From positions 62,001 through 126,000 of the forward strand of contig CAJJBZ010000001.1 of the NCBI GenBank assembly GCA_905182535.1: 64,000 nucleotides of DNA, in the 5' to 3' direction. This DNA is from an uncultured Planktomarina sp. Lineage in GTDB: Bacteria > Pseudomonadota > Alphaproteobacteria > Rhodobacterales > Rhodobacteraceae. The notes below the pieces were generated by a model. That model worked only from the letters and a program-made list of their open reading frames with translations. It was not told where the DNA came from and made no database searches. The translations under genes and the position numbers were made by a program. Positions within the stretch are counted from its first letter, which is position 1. Every line of letters begins with the position of its first letter. Of the stretch, positions 44,472 through 55,862 are shown piece by piece.

Positions 44472-45635
44472 ATGTTTACAGCTTCAATGCGTTTTGACCT
44501 AGGTGAGGATATCCATGCACTTCAAGAGCATGTGCATCGCTTTGCGCAGGACCAGATCAAACCACTTGCTGGTGAACTGGATCGCAGTAATGACTTTCCA
44601 GAACATCTTTGGAAGTCTATGGGTGACATTGGTGTTTTAGGTGTGACGGTTGAAGAGGAATTTGGTGGCGTTGGCCTTGGCTACTTAGCCCACACAGTTG
44701 TGATTGAAGAGATAGCGCGAGCCTCGGCTAGCGTGAGCCTGTCTTATGGCGCCCATTCCAATCTTTGCGTGAATCAGATTCGATTGAACGGCACCGCAGA
44801 GCAAAAACAAAAATATTTACCTAAACTTGTTTCTGGCGATCATGTAGGCGCATTGGCCATGAGCGAGGCTGGTGCGGGCTCTGATGTTATTTCGATGAGT
44901 TTGCGCGCAGAAAAGCGCAATGGCTACTATCTGCTTAATGGTAATAAGTTTTGGATTACCAACGGTCCTGATGCGGATGTTGTGGTGGTTTATGCCAAAA
45001 CAAATCCTGATTCTGGGTCGCGCGGCCTGACTGCGTTTTTAATTGAGCGCGACATGGTTGGGTTTTCCACCAGTGCGCATTTTGACAAGTTGGGCATGCG
45101 TGGCTCAAATACGGCTGAATTAATTTTTGAAAATGTAGAAGTGCCATTTGAAAACGTGCTGCTACAGGAGGGGGCTGGGGCCAAGGTTTTGATGTCTGGG
45201 CTTGATTATGAGCGTGTGGTTTTGGCTGGAATTGGTCTTGGCATTATGGCCGCCTGTTTGGATGAGGTGATGCCTTATGTGGCGGAACGCAAACAATTTG
45301 GACAACCAATTGGAAACTTTCAGCTGATGCAGGGCAAAATTGCCGATATGTATACGGCGATGAACTCAGCGCGCGCATACGTCTATGAGGTGGCCAAGGC
45401 CTGTGATCGTGGCGAAGTGACCCGCCAGGACGCTGCTGCGTGTTGTCTTTACGCCAGTGAAGAAGCAATGAAGCAAGCACATCAAGCGGTGCAAGCTATG
45501 GGGGGTGCAGGCTTTTTGAATGATGCACCTGTAGCGAGATTGTTTAGGGATGCAAAATTGATGGAGATTGGTGCAGGCACTAGTGAGATCCGTCGCATGT
45601 TGGTTGGCCGTGAATTAATGGGAAAAATGTTATGA
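44472..45635 (+). CDS. ivd: Isovaleryl-CoA dehydrogenase
   Basis: A 387-residue FAD acyl-CoA dehydrogenase. ALAMSEAGAGSDV and FWITNGPDADVVVVYAKT are the family signatures, and the catalytic Glu is in SGLDYERVVLAG, the position characteristic of isovaleryl-CoA dehydrogenase. QAMGGAGFLNDAPVARLFRD and GAGTSEIRRMLVGREL end the protein. The start is ATG 44472, with AAAGGGA upstream. First gene of a leucine-catabolic operon followed by mcc genes. Its stop overlaps the next start (ATGA). Confidence 0.95.
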   Translation: MFTASMRFDLGEDIHALQEHVHRFAQDQIKPLAGELDRSNDFPEHLWKSMGDIGVLGVTVEEEFGGVGLGYLAHTVVIEEIARASASVSLSYGAHSNLCVNQIRLNGTAEQKQKYLPKLVSGDHVGALAMSEAGAGSDVISMSLRAEKRNGYYLLNGNKFWITNGPDADVVVVYAKTNPDSGSRGLTAFLIERDMVGFSTSAHFDKLGMRGSNTAELIFENVEVPFENVLLQEGAGAKVLMSGLDYERVVLAGIGLGIMAACLDEVMPYVAERKQFGQPIGNFQLMQGKIADMYTAMNSARAYVYEVAKACDRGEVTRQDAAACCLYASEEAMKQAHQAVQAMGGAGFLNDAPVARLFRDAKLMEIGAGTSEIRRMLVGRELMGKML

Positions 45636-46117
45636 ATAAATTTTTAATCACCTTAATTTTTTCTATATTTTGTGGGGCGGCACAGGCCCAAAGTGCACTG
45701 CCGCAAGGGCATATTAACTCAATGGCCTGTCTGGAGAATATGGGGGATAACACAACTTGGAACCAATGTTTGGCGCTTATTTTTGCACCTTGTTTGGGAG
45801 ATGAGGTTGGCTCTGAGGATCATGTCTCCTGTTTGGAGCTCCAGCGGGTGGAGTGGACTGGTAGCATGCGGCTATTGCAGTCTGATGTGACGGACGCGAT
45901 CACTTTAAAATCTGCGGAAGATCTTGCTAAAATTTTAAGTGGATGGATCAACTATGTATCCCAAAAATGCCAAGCTGGGGAGGGTTCAATGGACAACCCC
46001 TTAGTGGCGGCCAAACAGTTGGGCTGCCAAATCACTGAGCTTGCAGGTCTGACAGGGGAATATGCGGCCTGTTTGGAAGGTCGGTCTACGGCTGAATATT
46101 GCGTAGTGAAAGATTAG
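45632..46117 (+). CDS. Secreted LprI/DUF1311-like protein in the leucine operon
   Basis: A 161-residue exported protein: signal peptide ([20 protein letters not shown], cleavage after AQA), then a mature part with six Cys in pairs ([40 protein letters not shown]), in the manner of DUF1311/LprI-type lysozyme-inhibitor-like domains. It overlaps ivd by 4 nt and is followed by mccB after 11 nt, so it is in the leucine operon although it works in the periplasm. Its link to leucine breakdown is unknown. Confidence 0.75.
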   Translation: MNKFLITLIFSIFCGAAQAQSALPQGHINSMACLENMGDNTTWNQCLALIFAPCLGDEVGSEDHVSCLELQRVEWTGSMRLLQSDVTDAITLKSAEDLAKILSGWINYVSQKCQAGEGSMDNPLVAAKQLGCQITELAGLTGEYAACLEGRSTAEYCVVKD

Positions 46118-46128
46118 GAGCTGCTAAA

Positions 46129-47704
46129 GTGAGTGATCAAATGTCACCTAATCCCCGCGACGTTCATCTTGCAGCTCTTGAGCGTGTGCGACAGGCGGCC
46201 TTTGTAGCCGCTCAGGGTGGCGGTGAACAATCACGTGCTCGGCACGAAGGTCGGGGCAAGATGCTACCGCGTGACCGTGTGTCCAATTTGTTGGACCCTG
46301 GAAGTTCATTTCTGGAAATTGGCGCCACGGCCGCGCACGGTATGTATAATGGTGCTTCTCCCTGCGCGGGTCTAATTGTAGGCATTGGGCAGGTGCATGG
46401 CCGAGATGTTATGGTAATTTGTAATGATGCTACGGTTAAGGGGGGGACATATTACCCCCTGACTGTGAAAAAACACCTTCGTGCTCAAGAAATTGCACAA
46501 GATTGTAAGCTGCCTGTTGTTTCTTTGGTGGACAGTGGTGGGGCCAACTTATCCAATCAAGACGAGGTGTTCCCCGACCGTGATCATTTTGGGCGGATTT
46601 TTTACAATCAGGCGCGGATGTCGGCGCGGGGCATTGCCCAGATTGCTGTGGTGATGGGCTCGTGCACCGCAGGTGGCGCCTATGTGCCAGCGATGGCTGA
46701 TGTATCGATCATAGTAAAAGAGCAGGGCACTATATTCTTAGCGGGCCCTCCATTGGTCAAGGCAGCCACTGGTGAAATTGTTACAGCGGAAGATTTGGGC
46801 GGTGGCGATGTGCACACACGCCTGTCTGGCGTGGCAGATTATTTAGCGGAAGATGATGCGCATGCTTTAGCTTTGGCGCGGGAAGCTTTGCGGCATTTGC
46901 AACCGGTGATACCTCAGCCTTCTCTTACGGGGGTGGCGCCTATGTCTGGCATGGGCAATCTGTTCGATGTTGTACCTGCAGACCTTACTACTCCTTATGA
47001 TATCCGTGAGGTTATTTTGCGGGTTGTGGATGGCAGCAAGCTTGATGAATTTAAGGCTCGGTTTGGGACGACATTAGTGACAGGATTTGCCCATATTGAA
47101 GGCATCCCAGTGGGGATCGTGGCCAACAATGGTGTGCTGTTCTCTGAAGCAGCCCAAAAAGGTGCGCATTTTGTTGAGTTGTGTAGCCAAAGAAAAACAC
47201 CATTGGTTTTTTTGCAAAACATAACTGGATTTATGGTGGGACAAAAATACGAGAACGAGGGCATTGCGCGCCATGGTGCTAAAATGGTGACCGCCGTCGC
47301 CTGTACCTGCAGTTCCTAAGATTACAATGATTGTTGGAGGCAGCTATGGCGCGGGCAATTATGGGATGGCTGGACGGGCATTTCAGCCGCGGTTTTTGTG
47401 GACTTGGCCGACCTCACGCACTGCGGTCATGGGCGGACCACAGGCGGCTGGTGTTTTAGCCACAGTCAAACGGGACGCCATTGAACGCGCTGGAGACAGC
47501 TGGAGTTCCGAGGAAGAGGCGGCCTTTAAGCAGCCAACATTGGATATGTTCCAGACGCAATCTGACCCTCTCTATGCTAGTGCGCGGCTTTGGGATGACG
47601 GTGTGATCGATCCACGTGACAGCCGCAAGGTTTTGGCATTGTCGCTGCGTGCTGCGTTAAACGCGCCGATTGCAGAAACAAAATTTGGCGTCTTTAGGAT
47701 GTAA
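46129..47704 (+). CDS. mccB: Methylcrotonoyl-CoA carboxylase carboxyltransferase (beta) subunit, frameshifted
   Basis: The start is GTG 46129, with AGGAG 8 nt upstream, giving [20 protein letters not shown]. The first frame runs to 47319 through the carboxyltransferase N-terminal domain ([34 protein letters not shown]). Near 47307 one extra base ends it, and the sense resumes at [20 protein letters not shown] to the normal end TKFGVFRM at 47704. The complete protein is about 525 residues. It transfers CO2 from biotin to 3-methylcrotonyl-CoA. All conserved glycines for the oxyanion holes remain. Confidence 0.93.
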
Positions 47705-47706
47705 TA

Positions 47707-48177
47707 ATGAATAGCGAATGTGATACAGTTCTGACCCAGCCTGACAGCTTTGGCCGCCATTGGGTTTACCCGAGTGAGGCGCAGGTGCGCAGTCACGCCA
47801 AGGGCCGCTTCCCCCCTGTAATTTGGCTGATCTGCCTTTGGTTTGTCTGCGTGGGCGGATTGGAAATTGTACTTGGCAGCAGCGCATCCTTACTCCGTTT
47901 GGCTTATGGTTTGCTATTATTTGCAGCTGGGGCAGGTTTGGTGGTTCGCAACCGCCTAGCCTATTTAGTAGCATTATTTTTGCCGTTAATCTTCCTCATT
48001 CGTTTTTTTATTCAGGCCGCGGGCTTTGGTACTATTGTGATCAGTCCTGGACAATATTATGATCTCATCAACGCTTTGGTGACTGTGGTGGTATGTTTTT
48101 ATATGTTTGAGGGCGATCGCCCCAATTTCATATTTCGTCGTCGCTACCGCAGCTATCGCGCGGAAAGTGAGCTGTGA
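47707..48177 (+). CDS. Membrane protein of unknown function in the leucine operon
   Basis: A 156-residue protein with a soluble N-terminus (about 35 residues) and four hydrophobic segments (about 38-58, 62-80, 85-105, 115-135) and a basic tail (FRRRYRSYRA). It fits tightly between mccB and mccA: 2 nt after the mccB stop, and a 4-nt overlap with mccA. No family recognised. Such a small membrane gene inside the mcc operon suggests conserved co-transcription. Confidence 0.7.
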   Translation: MNSECDTVLTQPDSFGRHWVYPSEAQVRSHAKGRFPPVIWLICLWFVCVGGLEIVLGSSASLLRLAYGLLLFAAGAGLVVRNRLAYLVALFLPLIFLIRFFIQAAGFGTIVISPGQYYDLINALVTVVVCFYMFEGDRPNFIFRRRYRSYRAESEL

Positions 48178-50110
48178 TGATCCGTAAACTTCTAATTGCG
48201 AACAGAGGTGAGATCGCTTGCCGCATCGCCCGCACTGCCTCGGAGATGGGTATTGAAACCTTGGCAATTGCTTCAGCTGCGGATGCACGTGCCATCCATG
48301 TCTTAGCCTGTGATGAAGTTTTTCATTTGGGCGGTAATACCCCTGAAGAAAGCTATTTGCGCGGGGCGGATATCATTGCCGCAGGGCAAGAGCGTGGAGC
48401 GGATGCAATTCACCCTGGGTATGGATTTTTGTCTGAAGATCCGAATTTTGCCCAAGCCGTGCTGGACGCAGGTCTGATATGGGTTGGACCGCCTCCTTCT
48501 GCCATTCGGGCGATGGGCCTAAAAGATAATGCTAAAATATTGATGCACAACGCGAAAGTACCAGTTGTGCCAGGATATCATAAAGCTGATCAATCATTGA
48601 ACGTGCTGCGACAGGCGGCTGAAGAGATTGGTTATCCAGTTTTGATCAAAGCGGTTGCTGGCGGTGGTGGCAAGGGCATGCGCTTAGTCGAGCAGGCGAG
48701 TGACTTTGAGGTATATTTGACTGCTGCACAATCAGAAGGTCGAAGTGCCTTTGGCAATGATCGGGTTTTGATCGAGAAGTTTATTCCGAACCCCCGTCAT
48801 ATTGAAATCCAAGTGTTTGGTGATGGTCAGTCTTGTATTCATCTTTATGAACGCGACTGCTCGTTGCAACGCCGGCACCAAAAGATAGTGGAGGAGGCAC
48901 CCGCCCCATACATGCCTGATGCGGTGCGGGATGCCATGGGCAGTGCGGCAGTGCGGGCTGCTGAAGCGATTGGGTACAGTAGTGCAGGCACTATCGAATT
49001 CATCGTCGACGGTAGCAGACCTTTGAGCGTGGATAGTTTCTATTTCATGGAGATGAATACAAGGTTGCAGGTGGAACATCCCGTCACTGAGGAAACTTTA
49101 GGTCTGGATCTCGTGGCTTGGCAGTTACGCGTTGCCGCTGGTGAAAAACTTCCAAAGACCCAACCTGAGATTTTGTCTCAAGGGCATTCTATCGAGGTGC
49201 GATTATATGCGGAAGATCCCCAAGTAGAATTTTTACCCTCTATTGGGACCCTGCATCATCTGATCTTTGGTCCAGGGTTGCGGGTTGAAACTGGTGTTCA
49301 AGCTGGTGATTTAGTCAGCCCATTTTATGATCCGATGATTGCAAAGTTGATAGCGACGGGCCCTGATCGGGCGACTGCTTTGAAGCGGCTCCTACGCGGA
49401 CTGAAGTTGACACAAATAGCTGGTGTAAAAACTAACCGTGATTTTTTAATTGCGCTGTTGCAACATCCTGAATTTATTTTTGGAAAATTTGATACTGGAC
49501 TTATTGGCCGCGACTTGCAGGCCTTGATCGAAGTTACGCCCCCAAGCCCGCAAGAATGGGCTTTGGCGGCACTTGTATCGATGGAGCTATCCAATCCAGC
49601 GCAAGAACTAGAGTTTCAGGGCTTTAGTATTTTCACACCATCGCGGCAACAGGTGGTCTTACTTTGCCAAGATGAGACAAAACTAATCTACGTAAGCTTG
49701 CAAGGTGCGCTAGCCTCAGTTGAGGTAGATGGTACGATTGTGTTATTGCATCTTGTTGCACAAGGGTGGTGTGTTGTAGGAGCGCGTCAGATTGCTACAG
49801 TTTTTGCCGCGCGCAAAGTATATTTGTTTACCACAAAAATGAGGGTGTTTGACTGTCCTGATCCACTAGACCGTACGGCCTTGAAATTCAGGCAGGCGGT
49901 CTAATTGCTCCAATGCCAGGTAAGGTAATTGATTTAAAGGTTAAAAAAGGAAATAAAGTTAAGGTTGGGGATACTTTAATAGTACTTGAGGCTATGAAAA
50001 TGGAGCACTCGATAAAAGCGAGTGAAGACGGAGTAGTATCAGAATTATTAGTTTCTACAAATGATCAGGTTGAGAACGGTGCTTTATTAATGGTGGTCAA
50101 GCCAAAGTAA
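48174..50110 (+). CDS. mccA: Methylcrotonoyl-CoA carboxylase biotin (alpha) subunit, frameshifted at the BCCP domain
   Basis: The biotin carboxylase part (48174-49904) is complete: KLLIANRGEIACRIARTASE, KAVAGGGGKGMR, ERDCSLQRRHQKIVEEAPAP and MNTRLQVEHPVTE, followed by the typical linker domain. At about 49891 the frame shifts, and the biotinyl domain continues from APMPGKVIDLKVKKGNKVKV, with the biotin Lys in EAMKMEH. The biotinyl part is far more AT- and Lys-rich than the rest of the gene. The whole enzyme carboxylates 3-methylcrotonyl-CoA with MccB. The last domain may come from another source (see the findings). Confidence 0.9.
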
Positions 50111-50205
50111 TGCATTATTCCGAGCCTTCAAAAGAATTTACTAAAGATTCATCAAAAGCTCTAACGAACAGACATCATGAAATAATTAACTCTCTGAGGG
50201 TTTAG
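50110..50205 (+). CDS. Start of a foreign-looking gene, truncated
   Basis: ATG overlaps the BCCP stop (TAATG) and codes MHYSEPSKEFTKDSSKALTN, then RHHEIINSLRV before a stop at the point where the host-type HMG-CoA lyase sequence begins. The codons are as AT-rich as the BCCP part. It looks like the first 30 codons of the gene that follows mccA in another organism, cut off by the junction. No family assigned. Confidence 0.45.
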   Translation: MHYSEPSKEFTKDSSKALTNRHHEIINSLRV

Positions 50206-50966
50206 CCCGTGCTGGCCTTCCACGGATTGAATGTGCCAGTTTTGTAAGCCCAAAATGGGTGCCACAAATGGCGGATGGCGCCAAGGTTGTAGCTGGCATT
50301 ATGCCAAATGTTGCCAAGCTGTACGCTTTAGCTCCGAATAAACGGGGCTTGCAAGATGCTCTACTGACGCCTGTCCAAGGTGTTTGCATGTTTATTGCCG
50401 CCACTGAGGGTTTTAACAGGGCAAATACAAATATTTCTTTGGCTGGAGCCTGTGAACGTGTCAAAGCCTTGATTGTAGAGTTTAAGCACAACACTTCTGC
50501 TAGAGTAGCTCTGCGTGGCTATATATCCTGCGTAACCGAATGCCCCTATGATGGTGCGGTTGATTCTTCTGAAGTCGCGCGGTTGGCTGAGATGTTGTAC
50601 ATTGCAGGCTGCGATGAGGTGTCCTTGGGTGACACCATTGGCACTGCACAGCCCGAGCACGTGGGGAAAATGCTAGAAGCGGTGGTGCAAGTGGTACCAA
50701 CTAAAATTTTGGCTGGTCATTATCATGATACTTCAGGGCATGCCTTAGCCAATATTGATGTTTCGTTAGATTATGGATTGAGAATCTTTGATGCCTCAAT
50801 TGCTGGGCTTGGTGGTTGTCCCTATGCGCCGGGTGCCAAGGGCAATGTGGATACAGAAAAGGTCTATGACCATCTAATAGAAAAGGGTTATGATATCTTA
50901 GGGAACCCTGACCGCATCGCGTTGGCTAATGTGGCACAACTAGCGCGCAAGATTGTAGGACGTTGA
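50190..50966 (+). CDS. mvaB: Hydroxymethylglutaryl-CoA lyase, N-terminus missing
   Basis: The frame opens after a TAA at 50187 with GLARAGLPRIECASFVSPKW, VPQMADGAKVV and runs to 50966. The catalytic His is in HYHDTSGHALANI and the Cys in GLGGCPYAPGAKGN. The first 45 or so residues, with the metal/catalytic GPRDGLQNE motif, are absent: the sequence before is AT-rich and unrelated. No ordinary start codon lies at the true N-terminus (GTG 50259 is the first). As it stands the enzyme, which splits HMG-CoA to acetyl-CoA and acetoacetate, could not work. Confidence 0.85.
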   Translation, partial: LSEGLARAGLPRIECASFVSPKWVPQMADGAKVVAGIMPNVAKLYALAPNKRGLQDALLTPVQGVCMFIAATEGFNRANTNISLAGACERVKALIVEFKHNTSARVALRGYISCVTECPYDGAVDSSEVARLAEMLYIAGCDEVSLGDTIGTAQPEHVGKMLEAVVQVVPTKILAGHYHDTSGHALANIDVSLDYGLRIFDASIAGLGGCPYAPGAKGNVDTEKVYDHLIEKGYDILGNPDRIALANVAQLARKIVGR

Positions 50967-50969
50967 GAT

Positions 50970-51774
50970 ATGCATTTTGACACACTCCTTCAAACCTTTT
51001 AATAGTGTGTGTACGGTTTGGCTGAATCGTCCTGAAAAACACAATGCAATGTCTGAGAAAATGATAGCAGACCTGACCGCTATGGCAGCAGAGCTCCGTC
51101 AAAGCGATGTGCGGGTCGTGGTGCTGCTGGCTAGAGGAAAAAGCTTTTGTGCGGGCGGTGATTTGAGATGGATGCAGGCACAAATGATGGCTGACGCTAC
51201 CTCGCGTGCCGTGGGCGCACGTTCTTTGGCAATGATGCTTTATGCTTGGAATACTTTGCCGCAAGCGGTGATTGGTGGCATTCATGGCAATGCTTTTGGA
51301 GGTGGTGTGGGTTTGGCATCGATCTGTGATGTGGCTGTTGGAGTTGAGGGAGCTTTAATGGGGCTTATGGAGACTAAATTGGGTCTGATTCCGGCCACGA
51401 TAGGCCCTTATGTAATAGCCCGTATGGGTGAAGCCTTTGCGCGGCAGGTGTTTATGTCATCGCGTATGTTTACGGCAGTGGAGGCAGAACGGTTTGGTTT
51501 GTTGGCTTATGTGGTACCTGCGGAGCAACTAAGTACTGCTGTTGCGGCAGAAGTCGAGCCGTATTTAAGTTGCGCGCCTGGTGCTGTTGGTGCGGCAAAA
51601 GCGTTAGCCCGTGCCTTAGGTCCAAAGATTGACACGGAAGTAATTGAAATGACCATATCAGCTCTTATTTTGCAGTGGGAAAGCCTTGAAGCAACGCAGG
51701 GCATTGCAGCCTTCTTTGACAAATCCGCTTCTCCCTGGCTGCCTAGTCCCGATGAGGTTACGGGAATTTCATAA
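50970..51774 (+). CDS. Enoyl-CoA hydratase, probable methylglutaconyl-CoA hydratase, frameshifted at the start
   Basis: A crotonase-family protein of about 267 residues. ATG 50970, 3 nt after the lyase stop, gives MHFDTLLQTF; one extra T in the run 50997-51000 shifts it to NSVCTVWLNRPEKHNAMSEK, the usual opening of the family. A TTG at 50977 could instead start the long frame. Oxyanion-hole segments are SFCAGGDLRWM and IHGNAFGGGVGLAS, and the catalytic Glu positions are in METKLGLIPATIGPYV. By context it hydrates 3-methylglutaconyl-CoA to HMG-CoA in leucine breakdown. Confidence 0.88.
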
Positions 51775-51871
51775 ACAACAGGCAGGATTGCGCAATCGGG
51801 GCGTTGACCCTTTTGGACGCTAGGCGTACTACCTTACTCTTTATTTTTCTATTGGCAGATAAGGAGTATAC

Positions 51872-52231
51872 TTGGAAAATATTGCACAGGATTACCTACC
51901 AATTTTGATGCTGCTGGCTGTGGCAATTGGACTGGGTATTGTGCTGCTTTTGGCGGCAGCTGTGCTTGCTGTTCGCAGCCCAGACCCTGAAAAAGTATCA
52001 GCTTATGAGTGTGGTTTTGACGCCATTTGACGATGCTCGGATGAAATTTGACGTGCGCTTTTATTTGGTTGCAATTTTATTCATTATTTTTGATCTTGAG
52101 ATTGCATTTTTATTCCCTTGGGCAGTGGCCTTTAAAGATATCAGTATGTTATCGCTTTTGGTCGATGATGGTGTTTCTTGGCGGTGCTGACCAGCTGGTT
52201 TCGCTTACGAGTGGAAAAAAGGGGCCTTGGA

Positions 52232-52241
<10 letters not shown>
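51872..52241 (+). CDS. nuoA: NADH-quinone oxidoreductase subunit A, four frameshifts
   Basis: TTG 51872 with AAGGAG 5 nt before opens [20 protein letters not shown]. Sense then jumps frame at about 52025 (extra A, at [21 protein letters not shown]), 52155 (extra base before FWSMMVFLG), 52183 (extra G, at VLTS) and 52202 (extra C, before [12 protein letters not shown]), ending at TAA 52239-52241. Corrected, it is a normal three-helix subunit of about 121 residues of the membrane arm of complex I. All changes are single-base insertions. The stop overlaps the nuoB start. Confidence 0.9.
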
Positions 52242-52791
<550 letters not shown>

Positions 52792-52795
52792 ATCC

Positions 52796-53004
52796 ATGAT
52801 TAAGCAACTTGGTGCAGTCCCAGGCTGTAAATAGTGTTGGAATGCTTGGTGACGGTTGAAGTGTTGAACAGTTCCCCAGATATGCGTTCACCTGGGCTTG
52901 ACTATCTGGTAGGCGAACAGCGAAAGTCCTCGTGGGTCGGTTTGCCGCCTCAGGGTTTATCTAAATTAGTCTCATCTTCTGATGTTAAGAAAGTTTTACA
53001 ATGA
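52796..53004 (+). CDS. Small unknown gene between nuoB and nuoC, frameshifted
   Basis: ATG 52796 gives [12 protein letters not shown] and then a TAG; removing the TA at 52832-52833 joins it to [20 protein letters not shown] and then [20 protein letters not shown] and a TGA that overlaps the nuoC ATG (ATGA). About 68 residues with sensible codons, tight spacing and coupling on both sides. No family recognised. Its position suggests a conserved accessory gene of the roseobacter nuo operon. Confidence 0.5.
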
Positions 53005-53612
53005 GCAAGGCAATGCAGGAATTGGGCGCATTAATCGCGGCAAAGAGGCCCGATTGTGTATTGGCTTATGACGTAGACTTCGCTGAGTTGAATATTGATG
53101 TGGCTCCTTCTAATATCTTGGGGCTGGTTGAGTTTCTAAAATCAGATCGAAGTTGTCGTTTTTCAAGCTTGGTTGATATCACGGCTGTGGATTATCCGGG
53201 CCGCGAGAAACGGTTCGACGTAGTCTACCATCTTTTGAGTATGTACCAAAACCATAGGGTACGCTTGCGTATGTCTGTGCGTGAAGAGGATATGGTAGCT
53301 TCTATCATCGAAGTACATCCATCGGCTAATTGGTTCGAGCGTGAGGTGTTCGATATGTTTGGCATTTTATTTTCTGGCCATCCTGATTTGCGCCGTTTGT
53401 TGACGGATTATGGGTTTCGCGGTCATCCGCTGCGTAAAGATTTTCCGACTACGGGTTACACTGAGTTGCGGTATGACGAAGTCGAGAAGCGGGTGGTCTA
53501 TGAACCAGTATCGCTGGTTCAAGAATATAGGCAATTTGACTTCATGTCACCTTGGGAGGGTGCAAAATATGTACTTCCTGGTGATGAAAAAACAGATTTG
53601 GCTGAGGGTTAA
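53001..53612 (+). CDS. nuoC: NADH-quinone oxidoreductase subunit C
   Basis: A 203-residue NuoC (30-kDa subunit) with [20 protein letters not shown], then [20 protein letters not shown] and [20 protein letters not shown], the family signature. Part of the peripheral arm, next to NuoD. No frame problems. The ATG overlaps the TGA of the small preceding gene. Confidence 0.96.
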   Translation: MSKAMQELGALIAAKRPDCVLAYDVDFAELNIDVAPSNILGLVEFLKSDRSCRFSSLVDITAVDYPGREKRFDVVYHLLSMYQNHRVRLRMSVREEDMVASIIEVHPSANWFEREVFDMFGILFSGHPDLRRLLTDYGFRGHPLRKDFPTTGYTELRYDEVEKRVVYEPVSLVQEYRQFDFMSPWEGAKYVLPGDEKTDLAEG

Positions 53613-53615
53613 AGT

Positions 53616-53783
53616 ATGTATGAACTCTTTCGTTATTTAGATGATCATCGAAGAGTGTCATGTGTTGGCAGCCAAGAAGAACAATTTGAGATTTTATCTC
53701 AAACTTTTTCAAAACCTTATAGGTTTGGTGTGATCAAACTAGTTATAAACGGCCATATCTGTGGCCAAGAAGGTGGTGCGTAA
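53616..53783 (+). CDS. Small unknown gene between nuoC and nuoD
   Basis: An ORF of 55 residues, [20 protein letters not shown] then [20 protein letters not shown] and [15 protein letters not shown]. It starts 3 nt after the nuoC stop and its TAA overlaps the nuoD ATG (TAATG). The filled space and coupled ends support a real gene. No family recognised. Confidence 0.55.
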   Translation: MYELFRYLDDHRRVSCVGSQEEQFEILSQTFSKPYRFGVIKLVINGHICGQEGGA

Positions 53784-54994
53784 TGAACGTCTCCAATTTT
53801 GATGATGTTTTGACTGGTGAGCAAAAAATCCGCAATTTCAATATCAACTTCGGCCCACAGCACCCGGCCGCGCATGGTGTGTTGCGGCTAGTGTTGGAGT
53901 TGGACGGCGAGATCGTAGAACGTTGCGACCCGCATATCGGTCTGTTGCACCGCGGCACTGAGAAGCTGATGGAAAGCCGGACCTACCTGCAAAACCTGCC
54001 ATATTTTGATCGACTGGATTATGTGGCGCCAATGAACCAAGAACATGCTTGGTGTCTGGCGATTGAAAAGCTGACAGGGACTGCTGTTCCACGGCGCGCC
54101 AGCCTGATCCGTGTATTGTACTCAGAGATTGGCCGGGTGTTGAGCCACCTGTTGAACGTGACTACTCAGGCCATGGATGTGGGCGCTATGACACCGTTGA
54201 CTTGGGGCTTTGAAGAGCGCGAAAAGCTGATGATTTTTTATGAGCGGGCCTGTGGTGCGCGTCTGCACGCGGCCTATTTTCGTCCGGGTGGGGTACATCA
54301 GGATCTGCCAGACCGTTTGGTGGATGACATCGAATATTGGGCGCATACTTTCCCAGCTGTTTTGAACGATATCGACACCATCCTGACTGAAAATCGGATT
54401 TTTAAACAGCGCAACGCCGATATTGGTGTGGTCACTGAAGATGACATCCAGAAGTTTGGCTTTAGCGGCGTTATGGTCCGGGGCTCGGGCTTTGCTTGGG
54501 ATCTGCGCCGTTCACAGCCCTATGAATGCTATGATGAGTTCGAGTTTCAAATTCCGGTGGGTAAAAACGGCGATTGCTATGATCGTTATCTTTGCCGGAT
54601 GGAAGAAATGCGCCAATCTGTGTCCATTATCAAACAATGTATCGGCAAGCTGCGCGAAACTCCGGGCGATGTTATGACCCGTGGCAAGTTGAGCCCGCCA
54701 AAACGTGGTGAGATGAAGCAGTCTATGGAAGCGCTGATTCATCACTTTAAGCTCTATACTGAGGGCTTTCACGTACCGGCTGGTGAGGTTTACGCGTCCG
54801 TTGAAGCGCCCAAAGGCGAATTTGGCGTTTACCTTGTGGCAGATGGCTCCAACAAACCCTACCGCACGAAAATCCGTGCACCGGGATTTTTGCACCTGCA
54901 GGCGATTGATCACCTTTGCAAGGGCCACCAGCTCGCAGATGTGGCCGCAATCATTGGCACGATGGATGTTGTGTTCGGAGAGATCGACAGATGA
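53783..54994 (+). CDS. nuoD: NADH-quinone oxidoreductase subunit D
   Basis: A 403-residue NuoD (49-kDa subunit), the quinone-site subunit. [40 protein letters not shown], then [20 protein letters not shown] and the C-terminal DVVFGEIDR are standard. It is GC-richer than the genes 3 kb upstream and clean in frame. Works with NuoB at the N2 cluster. Confidence 0.97.
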   Translation: MNVSNFDDVLTGEQKIRNFNINFGPQHPAAHGVLRLVLELDGEIVERCDPHIGLLHRGTEKLMESRTYLQNLPYFDRLDYVAPMNQEHAWCLAIEKLTGTAVPRRASLIRVLYSEIGRVLSHLLNVTTQAMDVGAMTPLTWGFEEREKLMIFYERACGARLHAAYFRPGGVHQDLPDRLVDDIEYWAHTFPAVLNDIDTILTENRIFKQRNADIGVVTEDDIQKFGFSGVMVRGSGFAWDLRRSQPYECYDEFEFQIPVGKNGDCYDRYLCRMEEMRQSVSIIKQCIGKLRETPGDVMTRGKLSPPKRGEMKQSMEALIHHFKLYTEGFHVPAGEVYASVEAPKGEFGVYLVADGSNKPYRTKIRAPGFLHLQAIDHLCKGHQLADVAAIIGTMDVVFGEIDR

Positions 54995-55060
54995 CCTTCA
55001 CAGCAGTTAAATCTGAAATCTTTTTTGCGTCTTTGAACGCTTAAATTACAGGGGCCATAT

Positions 55061-55810
55061 ATGCTTCGTCGTCTACATGCAGACCAACCCGCGTCTTTCG
55101 CTTTCACGCCCGCCAATCAGGCCTGGGCCGAAGCTCAAATGACTAAATTCCCGGAAGGCCGTCAGGCCAGCGCTGTGATACCGCTGTTGTGGCGTGCTCA
55201 GGAGCAAGAGGGCTGGTTGTCTCGTCCGGCTTTGGAAGCAGTCGCCGATATGCTCGGCATGGCTTATATTCGGGTTTTGGAAGTTGCGACTTTCTACTTC
55301 ATGTTTCAGCTTCAGCCGGTGGGTCAACTGGCGCATTTCCAGATTTGTGGCACTACCACTTGTATGATTTGCGGCGCGGAGGATTTGATTTCGGTCTGCC
55401 AAGATAAAATTGCAGCCAAACCGCATGCCATCTCTGAAAATGGGATGTTCAGCTGGGAAGAGGTTGAGTGCCTTGGTGCCTGTGCCAACGCGCCGATGGT
55501 GCAGATTGGCAAAGATTACTATGAAGATCTCACTGCCGAGAAATTCTCAGCGCTGATTGATGATCTGGCCGAAGGCAAAGTGCCAACGCCGGGATCACAA
55601 AGCGGCCGCTATGCCGCTGAGCCAGCGGGCGGTTTGACCAGCTTGACAGACTATGATGCTGGCAAAGCAACCTATAACGCTTCGGTTCAATTGGCAGTAG
55701 ACTTGGGCGATACAGTCAAGCGGATTGACGGCACCGAAGTGCCTTTGTTTACTCCTTGGCTTAGCAAAGCGACCAAACCAAAGGCCAAACCTATTCAAAA
55801 AGACGCATAG
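55061..55810 (+). CDS. nuoE: NADH-quinone oxidoreductase subunit E with C-terminal extension
   Basis: A 249-residue NuoE (24-kDa subunit). The [2Fe-2S] N1a ligands are in [14 protein letters not shown] and [22 protein letters not shown]-terminal tail of about 70 residues (after [20 protein letters not shown]) is longer than in enterics and usual in roseobacters; it is low-complexity and of unknown role. Works with NuoF in NADH oxidation. Confidence 0.95.
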   Translation: MLRRLHADQPASFAFTPANQAWAEAQMTKFPEGRQASAVIPLLWRAQEQEGWLSRPALEAVADMLGMAYIRVLEVATFYFMFQLQPVGQLAHFQICGTTTCMICGAEDLISVCQDKIAAKPHAISENGMFSWEEVECLGACANAPMVQIGKDYYEDLTAEKFSALIDDLAEGKVPTPGSQSGRYAAEPAGGLTSLTDYDAGKATYNASVQLAVDLGDTVKRIDGTEVPLFTPWLSKATKPKAKPIQKDA

Positions 55811-55862
55811 AAAACACAGCCGCTGAATCGGTGCCGATGAAACACAAAGGATCTAACACAGA

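Noticed and set aside
54991..55044. 17-codon ORF between nuoD and nuoE
   Set aside because: Too short and without coupling to nuoE, though its ATG overlaps the nuoD stop.
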